A stretch of DNA of 64,000 bases from Bradyrhizobium sp. CCGUVB1N3. Lineage in GTDB: Bacteria; Pseudomonadota; Alphaproteobacteria; Rhizobiales; Xanthobacteraceae. This document shows positions 43,162 through 51,658 of the stretch, in pieces (within the stretch, counting starts at the first letter, position 1; the number at the start of each line of letters is the position of its first letter). The position numbers were made by a program, and so were the translations under genes. The stretch spans positions 3,720,001 through 3,784,000 of the forward strand of contig NZ_JANADR010000001.1 in NCBI RefSeq assembly GCF_024199925.1. Direction: 5' to 3'. Below the pieces are notes generated by a model. It saw only the letters and a list, made by a program, of their open reading frames with translations, did no database searches and had not been told where the DNA came from.

Positions 43162-45309
43162 CTAACTCGCCACCCTGCTCTTGCCGCCCCAATAGGCGTC
43201 ATACCCGGTCCAGCTCTCGTCGACGCCGTCGAGCTTGATGCGGCCTATGCGGTTGTTCTCGAGCCCGCCGAGATAGAGATAGCCCTTGTGCTCGCGCATC
43301 GAGGTCAGCGTCGAGTGCGAGATGCCTGTCGGGTCCCACCAGGATTCCAGCGCCTCACCCTGCTCGTTGAACTTCAGCACGCAGCCATGGTTGAGCGCCG
43401 GCGCGAGCCATTCGTCGGCGGGCACCTGCTTGACCATGCGCAGCCGGAAGCCTGGCTTGCGCACGGAAAGATCGAAGGTCGGCGTTCGTATACCGACCAG
43501 CGCCAGCCAATAGGTGCCGTCGGACGCGCGATTGATGTTGTCGGGGTTGCCCGGCAGCTCGTCGATCAGGACTTCGGTCTTGCCCTTCTTCGGTCCTTCG
43601 ATCCAGTAGCGGAAGACCTTGCAGAGCGAGGTGCTCGCGATCAGCACCGACTTGCCGTCATGGGAGACGCAAACGCCATTCGGGAAATAGAAATGGTTGA
43701 TGATCGTGCGCGTCGTCTTGGTCGCGGGATCGTAGCAGACCACGCGGCCGTTGGGCCGTGCCTCGAGGATATCGAGCGTGTTGGTCGTCATCTCGTAGCG
43801 CGTGGTGCAGTCGCTGAAATAGATCTTGCCGTCGGGCGCGATGTCGAGGTCGTCGGCCATGCGCAAGCGGGAGTCGTCGTTGAGCTTGTACCAGGTACGG
43901 TTGGTTTCGTCGGTGACCTTGAACACGCGCTGGTCTGGCGCGATGCCGTAGACGCCCATGCCGGCCACCGCGACGATCAGATTTTCGTCGCGATCGAACT
44001 GCATGCCGAGCGGCCGGCCGCCGATATGGGCGAACACCTCGCGCGTCTCGAAGTTTTTGCCGGAGAAGCGGATCACGTTGCCGTCGCGGGTCGAGCCGTA
44101 GACGCGGCCCTGGCGGTCGACAATGACGTCCTCCGGACCCTCGACCTGGTCGAGCCCGATCGCCTGCGCGCGGATCAATCGGTCGTTCTGGGCATAGGGC
44201 GATGCGGCGCCCGGCTGCACCGAGGGCGCCGGGGCCAGCGCGACATAGGCGGGGTTGACGTAGATCTTCTGGATCGCCTTGCCGCGGTTCTTCGACCATT
44301 TGACGTCGATGCCGACGGCGGCAAGCAGGATCATGCCCGTCACCGCCGAGGTGACATAGCCGGGAATGCCCATGCGCACGAGGCCGTTGATGAGAAGGAA
44401 GATGATCAACGCTCCGATCATCGCCCGCCACACCGTGCCCTTGCCGCCGGCGAGCGAGATGCCGCCGAGCACGACCGCGGTCAGCGCCTGGAATTCCCAG
44501 CCCACGCCGGTCGTAGAATCCGTGCTGGCCTGCCGTGCAGCATAAAAGATGCCGCTCGCCGCGCACAGCGTGCCCGACAGAACGTAGGTCAGGAACAGCA
44601 TCAGACGGACGCGAATGCCGGCGTGCCGCGCGGCCTTGCGGCTCGCGCCGATCGCGGTCAGATGCCAGCCATAGCGCGAGCGCGACAAGAAGATGTGGCA
44701 GACGAGCAGCACGACGAACAGCGTCGCCGCATTGACGGGAATGCCGAGCACGCTGCCGGTGCCGATGAAATCCCAGGCATCGCTGTCCACCGAATTGGTG
44801 GCGAACACCTGGGCGTAGCCGGTATTGAGCAAATTGACCGAGGCGCGCAGGATGATCAGCGTCACCAGCGTGGTGAGGAACGGCCGGGTCTTCAGAAAGC
44901 CGATCAGGAAGCCGTTGATGCTGCCGAGCGCGGCACCGACCAGAAGCGTCGCCACGACGACGAGGCCGACCGGCCATTCCATCACCAGCAGGAAGAACAG
45001 CGCGGTGAAATTGCACAGCGCAAAGATCGCGCCGACGGACAGATCGATACCGCCGCTGATCAGGCAAAATCCCATGGCAAGCGCCACGAAGCCGAACTCG
45101 GCGAACAGCCGGAGCAGCGATAACGTGTTCTGCACCGAGGCGTAGTCGGGGATCGTGAGCGCGAAATAGAGCCACAGGCCGATCATCACCGTGAACGGCA
45201 CCACCGGCTCGAACCATTGCTTCAGCAAAAGCTCGGACAGCAGCAGGCGGGGCGAAAACCGCCGCGCCGACATTGCAAGGGATTCGGCAAAGGCTTCGAT
45301 CGTCGACAT
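43162..45309 (-). CDS. ABC permease (RbsC-like) fused to SMP-30-like beta-propeller
   Basis: A 715-aa fusion. Residues about 1-345 are an RbsC/BPD_transp_2 permease with eight to ten helices, including LISGGIDLSVGAIFAL, GGISLAGGKGTVWRAMIG and GMILLAAVGIDVKWSKNR. After a Pro/Ala linker (about 350-375), residues 380-715 form an SMP-30/gluconolactonase-type propeller (EDVIVDRQGRVYGSTRDGN, LDIAPDGKIYFSDCTTRYE, FPNGVCVSHDGKSVLIAS). If the C-terminus is cytosolic, imported sugar would meet the propeller on entry. The upstream gene encodes the binding protein. Confidence 0.85.
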   Translation of the reverse strand: MSTIEAFAESLAMSARRFSPRLLLSELLLKQWFEPVVPFTVMIGLWLYFALTIPDYASVQNTLSLLRLFAEFGFVALAMGFCLISGGIDLSVGAIFALCNFTALFFLLVMEWPVGLVVVATLLVGAALGSINGFLIGFLKTRPFLTTLVTLIILRASVNLLNTGYAQVFATNSVDSDAWDFIGTGSVLGIPVNAATLFVVLLVCHIFLSRSRYGWHLTAIGASRKAARHAGIRVRLMLFLTYVLSGTLCAASGIFYAARQASTDSTTGVGWEFQALTAVVLGGISLAGGKGTVWRAMIGALIIFLLINGLVRMGIPGYVTSAVTGMILLAAVGIDVKWSKNRGKAIQKIYVNPAYVALAPAPSVQPGAASPYAQNDRLIRAQAIGLDQVEGPEDVIVDRQGRVYGSTRDGNVIRFSGKNFETREVFAHIGGRPLGMQFDRDENLIVAVAGMGVYGIAPDQRVFKVTDETNRTWYKLNDDSRLRMADDLDIAPDGKIYFSDCTTRYEMTTNTLDILEARPNGRVVCYDPATKTTRTIINHFYFPNGVCVSHDGKSVLIASTSLCKVFRYWIEGPKKGKTEVLIDELPGNPDNINRASDGTYWLALVGIRTPTFDLSVRKPGFRLRMVKQVPADEWLAPALNHGCVLKFNEQGEALESWWDPTGISHSTLTSMREHKGYLYLGGLENNRIGRIKLDGVDESWTGYDAYWGGKSRVAS

Positions 45310-45366
45310 GATCCTGGCACTCCCAAGCAGCCGGCGTGCGAGAGGGCACGCCGGCCAACGTTCAGG

Positions 45367-46389
45367 TCAGCTCTTCTTGGGAAGTGCGAAGCAGTTGGCG
45401 CCGGAGGCGTTGGTCTTATCGAGCCAGATCGGCCGCGTGTAGAACTCGAGATTCCGCGTACCCGGCTTGTCGCCGAGCATCAGCAGCGTCTCGGCGGCGA
45501 ACATCAGGTCGTGGCCCTGCTCGGTCGCCTTGTAGCTGAGGAATTTGTAGAAATTGCCGGAATTGACCTGATCGCAGTCGAGCGAGGAGCCCTCACCGGA
45601 GGCGAACACCTTGACGTCGTCGATCTTGCCGGCATTGCGGATCGCCTGCGCGGCGCCCGACTCCATGATGCCCCAGAAACCGATCGAGGCGCAAAGGTCC
45701 GGATGCTGCTGGATCACGGTCGCCGTGACGTTCAGCGCAGTGTTGGCATCCCAGTTTGCGGCCTGGTTCGAAACCACCTTGATGTTGGTGTCCTTGTTCA
45801 GGACCTCCATGATGCCCCCGACCTGGTCGACGCTGGCCGCCGCCGTCAGCTCGCCCTGGATGATTTGCACCTTGCCGGACTTGCCAGTGCCGGTGCCGCA
45901 AGCCTTGACCACTTCGGTCGCGAGCATCTTGCCGATCTCGCGCCAGTCGGCACCGACGAAGGCGCCGGACTTGTAGTTCGAGGACATGTTGATTTGGATG
46001 ACATGCGTGCCCTGGCTCTCGGCGCGCTTCAGGTCCTTCATCAGCAGCGTCACGCTCGGGTTCTGCACGATCAGCACGTCGGGCTTCTGGTCGACCAGCG
46101 CGGTCAGGGCCTGCTGCATCGCCGACGGATTGTTGTTGGGATCGCGGACGATGAACTTCATGCCGCGCCACTCGGCCTCTTCCTGCACCACCCGGCCCCA
46201 TTCATCGGAGAGGGGAACGCCGAGCGCGATCGGCAGGTATGCGATCGTCTTCCCTTGCAGAGATTTGTCGTAGGATGCGCGAAGCTCGCGCGCAGTCTTG
46301 GTGCCGCCTTCCTCCTGCGCGGCTGCCAACATCGGCAGCGCAACGAGCGCCACACCCGCCGCTGCGATCGTCCAGAACTTCCTATTCAT
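45367..46389 (-). CDS. Sugar ABC transporter periplasmic binding protein (RbsB-like)
   Basis: A 340-aa Peripla_BP_4 family protein with a signal peptide (AAAGVALVALPMLAAAQ). Landmarks are KTIAYLPIALGVPLSDEWG, NPSAMQQALTALVDQKPDVLIVQ, MSSNYKSGAFVGADW and SGKVQIIQGE. ATG 46389 follows AGGAGG, which decides the start over a longer frame. It is the second gene of the operon, after the first permease. Ligand unknown; sugar or sugar acid is implied by the neighbouring propeller lactonase-like proteins. Confidence 0.9.
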   Translation of the reverse strand: MNRKFWTIAAAGVALVALPMLAAAQEEGGTKTARELRASYDKSLQGKTIAYLPIALGVPLSDEWGRVVQEEAEWRGMKFIVRDPNNNPSAMQQALTALVDQKPDVLIVQNPSVTLLMKDLKRAESQGTHVIQINMSSNYKSGAFVGADWREIGKMLATEVVKACGTGTGKSGKVQIIQGELTAAASVDQVGGIMEVLNKDTNIKVVSNQAANWDANTALNVTATVIQQHPDLCASIGFWGIMESGAAQAIRNAGKIDDVKVFASGEGSSLDCDQVNSGNFYKFLSYKATEQGHDLMFAAETLLMLGDKPGTRNLEFYTRPIWLDKTNASGANCFALPKKS

Positions 46390-46452
46390 GGGATCCTCCT
46401 CGTCCGGTTTGTTGATTGTCAAGAGCGGGATGCCGTTGGTCGGCACTCCTCG

Positions 46453-47478
46453 TCAGTCACCTTGCCGTGCCGTCTCCTCGTCCCGCGGATGCAGGAAGTT
46501 GTCGAGCACGATGGCAGCGAGCAGCACCACGCCCTTGATGATGTTCTGCACCTCGCTGTTGACGTCCATGATGGTGAAGGCGTTGAGCAAGGTGCCGATC
46601 AGGATGCAGCCGACCACGACGGAGAACACGCTGCCACGCCCGCCGATCAGGCTGATGCCGCCGATCACGACGACCAGAACGACGTCGAAGATCATGGTGC
46701 CCTGCGTGATCGCCATCTGCATGCTGCCTGTCGTGCCGACCCATACGAGGCCGGCGAGCCAGGCGAGGAAGGCGACCAGCGCATATTCGAGGACGATCAG
46801 CGGCCGCAGCGGAATGCCGGTCAGCCGCGCGGCTTCCGGATTGTCTCCCTGCGCATAGATGAAACGGCCGATCGAGGTGCGTGACAGGAACAGGTGCATC
46901 GCGATCGCCGAGACTGCAAACACCAGGATCGGCACGGGAATGCCGAACAGCCGCCCGGTGCCCGCGAACATCAGACCCGGTGCATCCTTCGGCGCATAGA
47001 CCACCCAGGCCGGCGCGAGCCAGAATGCGAGGCCATAGATGACGAAGCCTGCCGCGAGCGTCACGAACAACGGCGGGGCCTCGACGAACGCAACCATCAC
47101 GCCGTTGATCACGCCGATCAGGAGCGCGATCGCAAGGGCCAGCAGGACGGCGGCTCCGACCGGCATGCCGCGCTGCATTTCGATCAGCCCGATCGCCCAG
47201 CAGCCCGCCAGAGTCGCGACTTCGCTGAGATCGATACCGCGGCTGATCACGATCAGCCCCATGCCGAGCCCGAGCACGCCGAGGATGGAAATGCTTCGCA
47301 ACAGATTGAGCAGGTTGGAAATTGTCGCAAAGCCGTTCAGCGTGAAGCCGAACACGATCAGCAGCACGATCGTGATCAGAAGAACGATCTGCTCCTGGTT
47401 GGGCTTGGCGATATTGAAGGGGATACGAGGAGTGGTGGCCGGAACAGCAACACTGCGCGATGCCAAAGGCCACCGCAT
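46453..47478 (-). CDS. ABC transporter permease (RbsC-like)
   Basis: A 341-aa polytopic protein of the BPD_transp_2 family, with VISRGIDLSEVATLAGCWAIG and GGISLIGGRGSVFSVVVG being the paired conserved loops. It is the first gene of the operon and has a second, fused permease downstream, so the transporter may be a heterodimer. ATG 47478 follows GGAGG at a good distance. Promoter expected in 47,479-47,748; nothing distinctive was read there. Confidence 0.9.
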   Translation of the reverse strand: MRWPLASRSVAVPATTPRIPFNIAKPNQEQIVLLITIVLLIVFGFTLNGFATISNLLNLLRSISILGVLGLGMGLIVISRGIDLSEVATLAGCWAIGLIEMQRGMPVGAAVLLALAIALLIGVINGVMVAFVEAPPLFVTLAAGFVIYGLAFWLAPAWVVYAPKDAPGLMFAGTGRLFGIPVPILVFAVSAIAMHLFLSRTSIGRFIYAQGDNPEAARLTGIPLRPLIVLEYALVAFLAWLAGLVWVGTTGSMQMAITQGTMIFDVVLVVVIGGISLIGGRGSVFSVVVGCILIGTLLNAFTIMDVNSEVQNIIKGVVLLAAIVLDNFLHPRDEETARQGD

Positions 47479-47748
47479 TTGTTTCCTCCCACTCTTATTT
47501 TGATCACGAGTGTAGGAGCGGCAACCAGTATTCGTCAAATATATTTCTCAAATGCGAGCAGATCACGCTCTCGCGATCATCGTGTCGTCGAGGTCAGCGT
47601 TTGATACTTAGTTTGATTTGACGCGATGAGATTCCCGGCGCGCTGCGAGCAAAATCCGAAGTGGCTGCTGGCACAACCAAAAGGTGATGATTTCCACGAA
47701 GCGGCATATTCACGAGCCGCGGCCATCTCGTTGCCGCGAAAAGCGGCA

Positions 47749-48201
47749 TCAGGCCAGCGGACTCTTTGACGGCCCGGGCGCGCGCGATGGACGCGGGCGC
47801 GAACGGCTGTCCATCGCCTTCGGCAATTTGTCCGGCTTGAGCTTGACGACCGCGCATTTGGCGTCCGTCGCCGGCACCTCATCCTGGCTGTAGATCAGGG
47901 TCGCCTCGAACAGCACTTCGGGCGCCTCGTTGGCGTGTCCGGAACAGGTCGCCATCGCGCCGGTGCAGATGCCGGAAAGATTGACCTCGACCTCGTCGGG
48001 ACCGAACACCGTCGGCATGCCATCAGCATGGCGGCGGGTCGTCAGCACCGCGGTGAAGCGATCCTGATCGACCTGGTAGGAGCCGCCATAGGTGAAGAAG
48101 CTGTCGCCGCCCGATATCCGGCCCTGCACGAGGTGCACGATCCCAGTGCCCTGGCCATGCGAAGTCCTAAACCATGCAGCGTATTTGCCGTCTTTCAGCA
48201 T
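47749..48201 (-). CDS. GrlR-like small protein
   Basis: A 150-aa protein beginning LKDGKYAAWFRTSHGQGTG, followed by VHLVQGRISGGDSFFTYGGS and VFGPDEVEVNLSGIC. This matches the beta-barrel pattern of the GrlR family (negative regulator of type III secretion in enteric pathogens, widespread as T3 GrlR-like proteins in rhizobia). No type III genes are in the window, so the role is open. ATG 48201 is chosen because the family starts there; the C-terminal Arg/Pro tail is unlike the family. Confidence 0.65.
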   Translation of the reverse strand: MLKDGKYAAWFRTSHGQGTGIVHLVQGRISGGDSFFTYGGSYQVDQDRFTAVLTTRRHADGMPTVFGPDEVEVNLSGICTGAMATCSGHANEAPEVLFEATLIYSQDEVPATDAKCAVVKLKPDKLPKAMDSRSRPRPSRAPGPSKSPLA

Positions 48202-48367
48202 GGAAAACACCCGCAATGAAAGTCGCGCGTATTTGCTACCAAGTCTTGGGCGCGACAATGGCCGATCGCACGGCCGTTTCGCGACGGTTAACGCTTCATC
48301 AAGGCAACTCGTCAAATTGCAATTCCCGCCGCCCGAGGCGACGCCGACAAACTCAGGTCGAGCACGG

Positions 48368-49393
48368 CTACTGCACCACGCCGAGATACAGGCTCGGATC
48401 GAAATAGTCGGATGCACGCACCGAACCGGCGACGCCTGCATCGACCATGAAGAAGTCACTGACCTGCTGCAGCCACTTCACCACTGTCCCGTCGGAATAG
48501 AGCCGTTTCCATTCCCGAGAGGAGAACATCTTCTGTGCCTTCAGAGACTCGACGACATCGGCAAGCGAAGCATGGGCATAATGGTTCTTGTGCAAGGCCT
48601 CGGCGGCCGCAGCGTTGTTACGCACGATATGGTCGTTAGCCTCGGCCCAGCCGCGGATGATCCGCACCAGCACCTCTTTGTTCTCCTCAAAATAGTCGCG
48701 CCGTGCGACCCAACCGCCGACTGCGGCCGATTGCGGATAAAAGGCCGAAGCGTCCACCAACTTGATCGCCTCCGGAAGCTTGTCGCGGACCTGGATATTG
48801 AACGGCACCCAGAGCGCGATTGCCGGGACATCGCCGGCGATAAATGACGCCACCGCAGACGACATGCTGCTGTTGCGGATCTCCACTTCGCTCGGATCGA
48901 TGCCGTTGGCGCGCAACGCGACGCTCAGGAAGATGTGCGCCGTCGTCCTGGTGGTGGTTGCGACCGGCTTACCCCTGAGGTCGGCAAATGTCCGGACGCC
49001 CTTGTCCGGACGCACCCAGAGCTGAGCGGTGGCCACCTCGATGTCGTTGATCAGGAAAGCGCGGCCGTGTCCGAGCGCAAGATAGTTGGAGATCACGCCG
49101 CCAGCCGACAAAACATCAAGCTTACCCGCCGCCATCGCCTCGAACACGAGTGGGCCGGTGTTGAATTCGAACAGGTCGAAGTCGAGGCCATACTTGTCGA
49201 AGGCGCCGCGGTCGAGCCCGGTCCAGATCTGGCCGTCCACGGCGACGACATGCAGATAGCCCAGTCTGAGCCGCGTCCTCGTCTGCGCGATGGCAGGTGC
49301 CGCGAGCGCGGTGCCCGCGACGAGAGCACCTGCAGAGGCAATGAATTGCCGGCGATCGAGCCCGCGGACCGTTCTGACGCAGCAGCGGCTCAT
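48368..49393 (-). CDS. Tat-exported solute-binding protein (NMT1/TauA-like)
   Basis: A 341-aa periplasmic binding protein with a twin-arginine signal (DRRQFIASAGALVAG, cleavage after AIAQ near residue 36) and an NMT1/SsuA-type body (GAFDKYGLDFDLFEFNTG, LRGKPVATTTRTTAHIFL). Sulfonate/taurine-like ligands are typical of the family but the ligand is unknown. Its ATG overlaps the stop of the cyclase gene upstream (ATGA). There is no ABC permease or ATPase next to it, so it may sense rather than import. Confidence 0.85.
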   Translation of the reverse strand: MSRCCVRTVRGLDRRQFIASAGALVAGTALAAPAIAQTRTRLRLGYLHVVAVDGQIWTGLDRGAFDKYGLDFDLFEFNTGPLVFEAMAAGKLDVLSAGGVISNYLALGHGRAFLINDIEVATAQLWVRPDKGVRTFADLRGKPVATTTRTTAHIFLSVALRANGIDPSEVEIRNSSMSSAVASFIAGDVPAIALWVPFNIQVRDKLPEAIKLVDASAFYPQSAAVGGWVARRDYFEENKEVLVRIIRGWAEANDHIVRNNAAAAEALHKNHYAHASLADVVESLKAQKMFSSREWKRLYSDGTVVKWLQQVSDFFMVDAGVAGSVRASDYFDPSLYLGVVQ

Positions 49394-51489
49394 GCGGCGT
49401 CTCCTGCTGCTCGGCCGGCAGAACGAAGCTGCTGCCCGTGGTATCGCGCGACGCCATCCTCGGGATAGTCCACCAGGAAGCCGGACAACCGGACGAACGC
49501 GGCCTGTTTCTGCTCCCGCTCAATCAAGGAATAGACCTCTTCCCAGCGGCGGCACATCGCCAGTTCCAACTGGCTGGCGCCGGATCGTTGGCAGCGCAGT
49601 TCGCTGATGGTGACGGCTTCCGCAAATCCCTTCGGCGTGATCCGGTCGACACTGCGGAATACGAAAGCCTGCTCGGCTCGCGCGCGAACGGCCGCGCTGA
49701 CCAGCACCCGCGTGCCATAGCTCTTGTTGAGGCCTTCAAGCCGGGAAGCGAGGTTGATGGTCGCGCCGAGCGCAGTGTAGTTCATCCGATCGGATGAGCC
49801 GATATTGCCGACCACAGCGTCGCCGACATGCAGACCAAAACGCGTTCCGTAAGGCGGCCAGCCCTCGCTCTCAAACTCCCGATTCAGGGCGTCGTTCTTG
49901 CACATGGCGGCAAGCACCGCCTGACACGCATCGAGCACATGATCGGGATCATCTGCGGGTGCGTTCCAGAACGCCATTACGGCATCGCCGATGAACTTGT
50001 CGATCGTGCCATGGCCGTTCATGATCTCTTCGGACAGTGCTGCGAAATAGCGCGAGGTATAGATCATCACCTGCGAGGGATCGGCCTTCTCGGTCTTGGC
50101 GGTGAAGTCGGCGACATCCGTGAACAGCACCGTGATCTCGCGCCGCGATCCGCCGAGGCTGAGCGAAGATCCGGTCTCGATCAATTGCCGGACGATCTGC
50201 CTGGGGATGAAACTCGAGAAATTGCGCACCACCGTGCGCATCGTGAACACCGAACGGCCGAGCTCCTCGATTTCGGCAATCAGCGAATGGATGCGCGGCC
50301 GCTCGGCGAGCTGGAAGCGCTGGATCTCATCGGTCTCGTACGCGATCTTGCGCAACGGGCGCGCCATCAGCGATCCCAGCCAGAAGGCGACGGGCAGGGA
50401 TGCACCGACGAACGCCAGCGCCAACACGAACAGAGTCCGTCGTTCGCTCAGGATTTTCGAGAAGAACTCATCGAGCGGCGCCATCACAGCGAGCCTAACA
50501 TTGGCCTCGCCTGCGGTTTCGATCGAATGGAAGGCGGCGACATAGGTTCGCCCTGAGCTGTCGGCGAAGAACTGCGGGGCCGGGCCGTTGCGGTGCCAGG
50601 CCTGGATGGCCAATGGGAGGCCGGCGAGCCCGATCGCCTTGATCGTCGGCAATTCGCCGCGCTCCTCGACCAGCTGTATCAGCGTGCCCATCTGCGGATG
50701 AGCGACGATGCGGTCGGCATCGTTAAACAGGAAGGCGATCCCGGATTCGCCAAGTCGCTGCCGGTCGAGCAGGGCTTCCGACTGATCCAGCAAGATATCG
50801 CCGGCGATCACGCCGCGGCGGCCCTCCTTCAGCGGCATCCGCAGCGTGTAGCCGGGCTCGCCGGTAGCGAAGAAGATGTAAGGCCCTGTCAGCAGCGTCT
50901 TCTCGTTCTTGAAGGCCTCGACATACCACGGCCGTTGCCGCGGATCGTAATCGGTTGGTCCGGGCGAGTCGGCAACCTCGATCAGGTTTTCTGACAGGAA
51001 CTGCGTGCTGGAGGTCATTGCGGCGCCGGTCCTGGTGATGATGACCAGCCGGTAGACGGCGTCCTCGGGGATAGCGAGCCGCGCTCGAAAATCCGGCTTG
51101 GCGCGATCGATCACGTCCATTTCGAGGAACGAGCCATCTTCATATCCAACATAGAGGTTGAAGAGCTGACGGTTGTTACGCAGCATCGAGGCCATCAGCC
51201 CGTACAATCGCGAATTGTCGCTGATCTCGGCCGACTGAAGCGCGGGCAATCCGCCGAGGATGTTGAGGCTGTCGCGGACATCGCGGAACTGGGTGTCGAT
51301 GCGATCGGCACCGAGTTGCGCGACCTTGTCGATAAAGCTCGCGGCTGCCGTGCGGGTGATCCGCGAGACACGCTCGAAACTCAGGTAGACGAGCGACAGC
51401 CCGACAAGCAACACCACGGCGATGAACACCGTGACGATCGACGCTCGAAAGCCGACCTGGAACGGGGGCGAACCTTTCGTCACGGTCAT
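49390..51489 (-). CDS. Cache-domain adenylate/guanylate cyclase
   Basis: A 699-aa membrane receptor cyclase. One helix lies near residues 17-38, a periplasmic dCache region follows at about 45-340 (with DYDPRQRPWYVEA, the Cache ligand pocket motif, and TGPYIF), a second helix lies near 355-380, then a HAMP-like linker. The class III cyclase domain is at about 460-640: EITVLFTDVADFTA and GTIDKFIGDAVMAFW carry the metal Asp residues. ATG 51489 is chosen; the upstream 17 codons of the longer frame are the end of the Cys-rich peptide. The cyclase is translationally coupled to the binding-protein gene. Confidence 0.88.
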   Translation of the reverse strand: MTVTKGSPPFQVGFRASIVTVFIAVVLLVGLSLVYLSFERVSRITRTAAASFIDKVAQLGADRIDTQFRDVRDSLNILGGLPALQSAEISDNSRLYGLMASMLRNNRQLFNLYVGYEDGSFLEMDVIDRAKPDFRARLAIPEDAVYRLVIITRTGAAMTSSTQFLSENLIEVADSPGPTDYDPRQRPWYVEAFKNEKTLLTGPYIFFATGEPGYTLRMPLKEGRRGVIAGDILLDQSEALLDRQRLGESGIAFLFNDADRIVAHPQMGTLIQLVEERGELPTIKAIGLAGLPLAIQAWHRNGPAPQFFADSSGRTYVAAFHSIETAGEANVRLAVMAPLDEFFSKILSERRTLFVLALAFVGASLPVAFWLGSLMARPLRKIAYETDEIQRFQLAERPRIHSLIAEIEELGRSVFTMRTVVRNFSSFIPRQIVRQLIETGSSLSLGGSRREITVLFTDVADFTAKTEKADPSQVMIYTSRYFAALSEEIMNGHGTIDKFIGDAVMAFWNAPADDPDHVLDACQAVLAAMCKNDALNREFESEGWPPYGTRFGLHVGDAVVGNIGSSDRMNYTALGATINLASRLEGLNKSYGTRVLVSAAVRARAEQAFVFRSVDRITPKGFAEAVTISELRCQRSGASQLELAMCRRWEEVYSLIEREQKQAAFVRLSGFLVDYPEDGVARYHGQQLRSAGRAAGDAA

Positions 51490-51593
51490 TTCACCATCGT
51501 CACGGTGTAGACCCAGCCCTTGCTGCCCTCGCCGCCGCAATCGCCGGGACTGCCACCAGCGTCACACCATGGATCGCGCAGAGCGCAGAGCAT
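51486..51593 (-). CDS. Candidate Cys-rich 35-aa peptide
   Basis: Frame from ATG 51593 with GGAGAGG upstream. It encodes LCALRDPWCDAGGSPGDCGG and then a hydrophobic end WVYTVTMVK whose stop overlaps the cyclase ATG (ATGA). Codons are GC-rich at third positions, as in genes here. In the same frame upstream (CEAKTYAVCPTQERP) two further Cys appear, but no start codon is seen there. It could be a true small gene or a frame that merely looks well-formed. Confidence 0.35.
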   Translation of the reverse strand: MLCALRDPWCDAGGSPGDCGGEGSKGWVYTVTMVK

Positions 51594-51658
51594 GGGCCTC
51601 TCCTGCGTTGGACAGACCGCGTACGTTTTCGCCTCGCATCTGACATCCCGCCTGCCTC

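Noticed and set aside
43288..46884. Long plus-strand frames of 611 and 555 codons opposite the ABC operon
   Set aside because: They are antisense shadows: Arg/His/Asp/Gln-rich translations without domains, caused by the high GC at third positions of the real minus-strand genes.
51492..51639. Alternative 48-codon frame with an AGGAGG site just before the cyclase
   Set aside because: Despite the strong site, it is very Arg/Ala-rich with unfavourable third positions; the overlapping Cys-rich frame fits codon use better.
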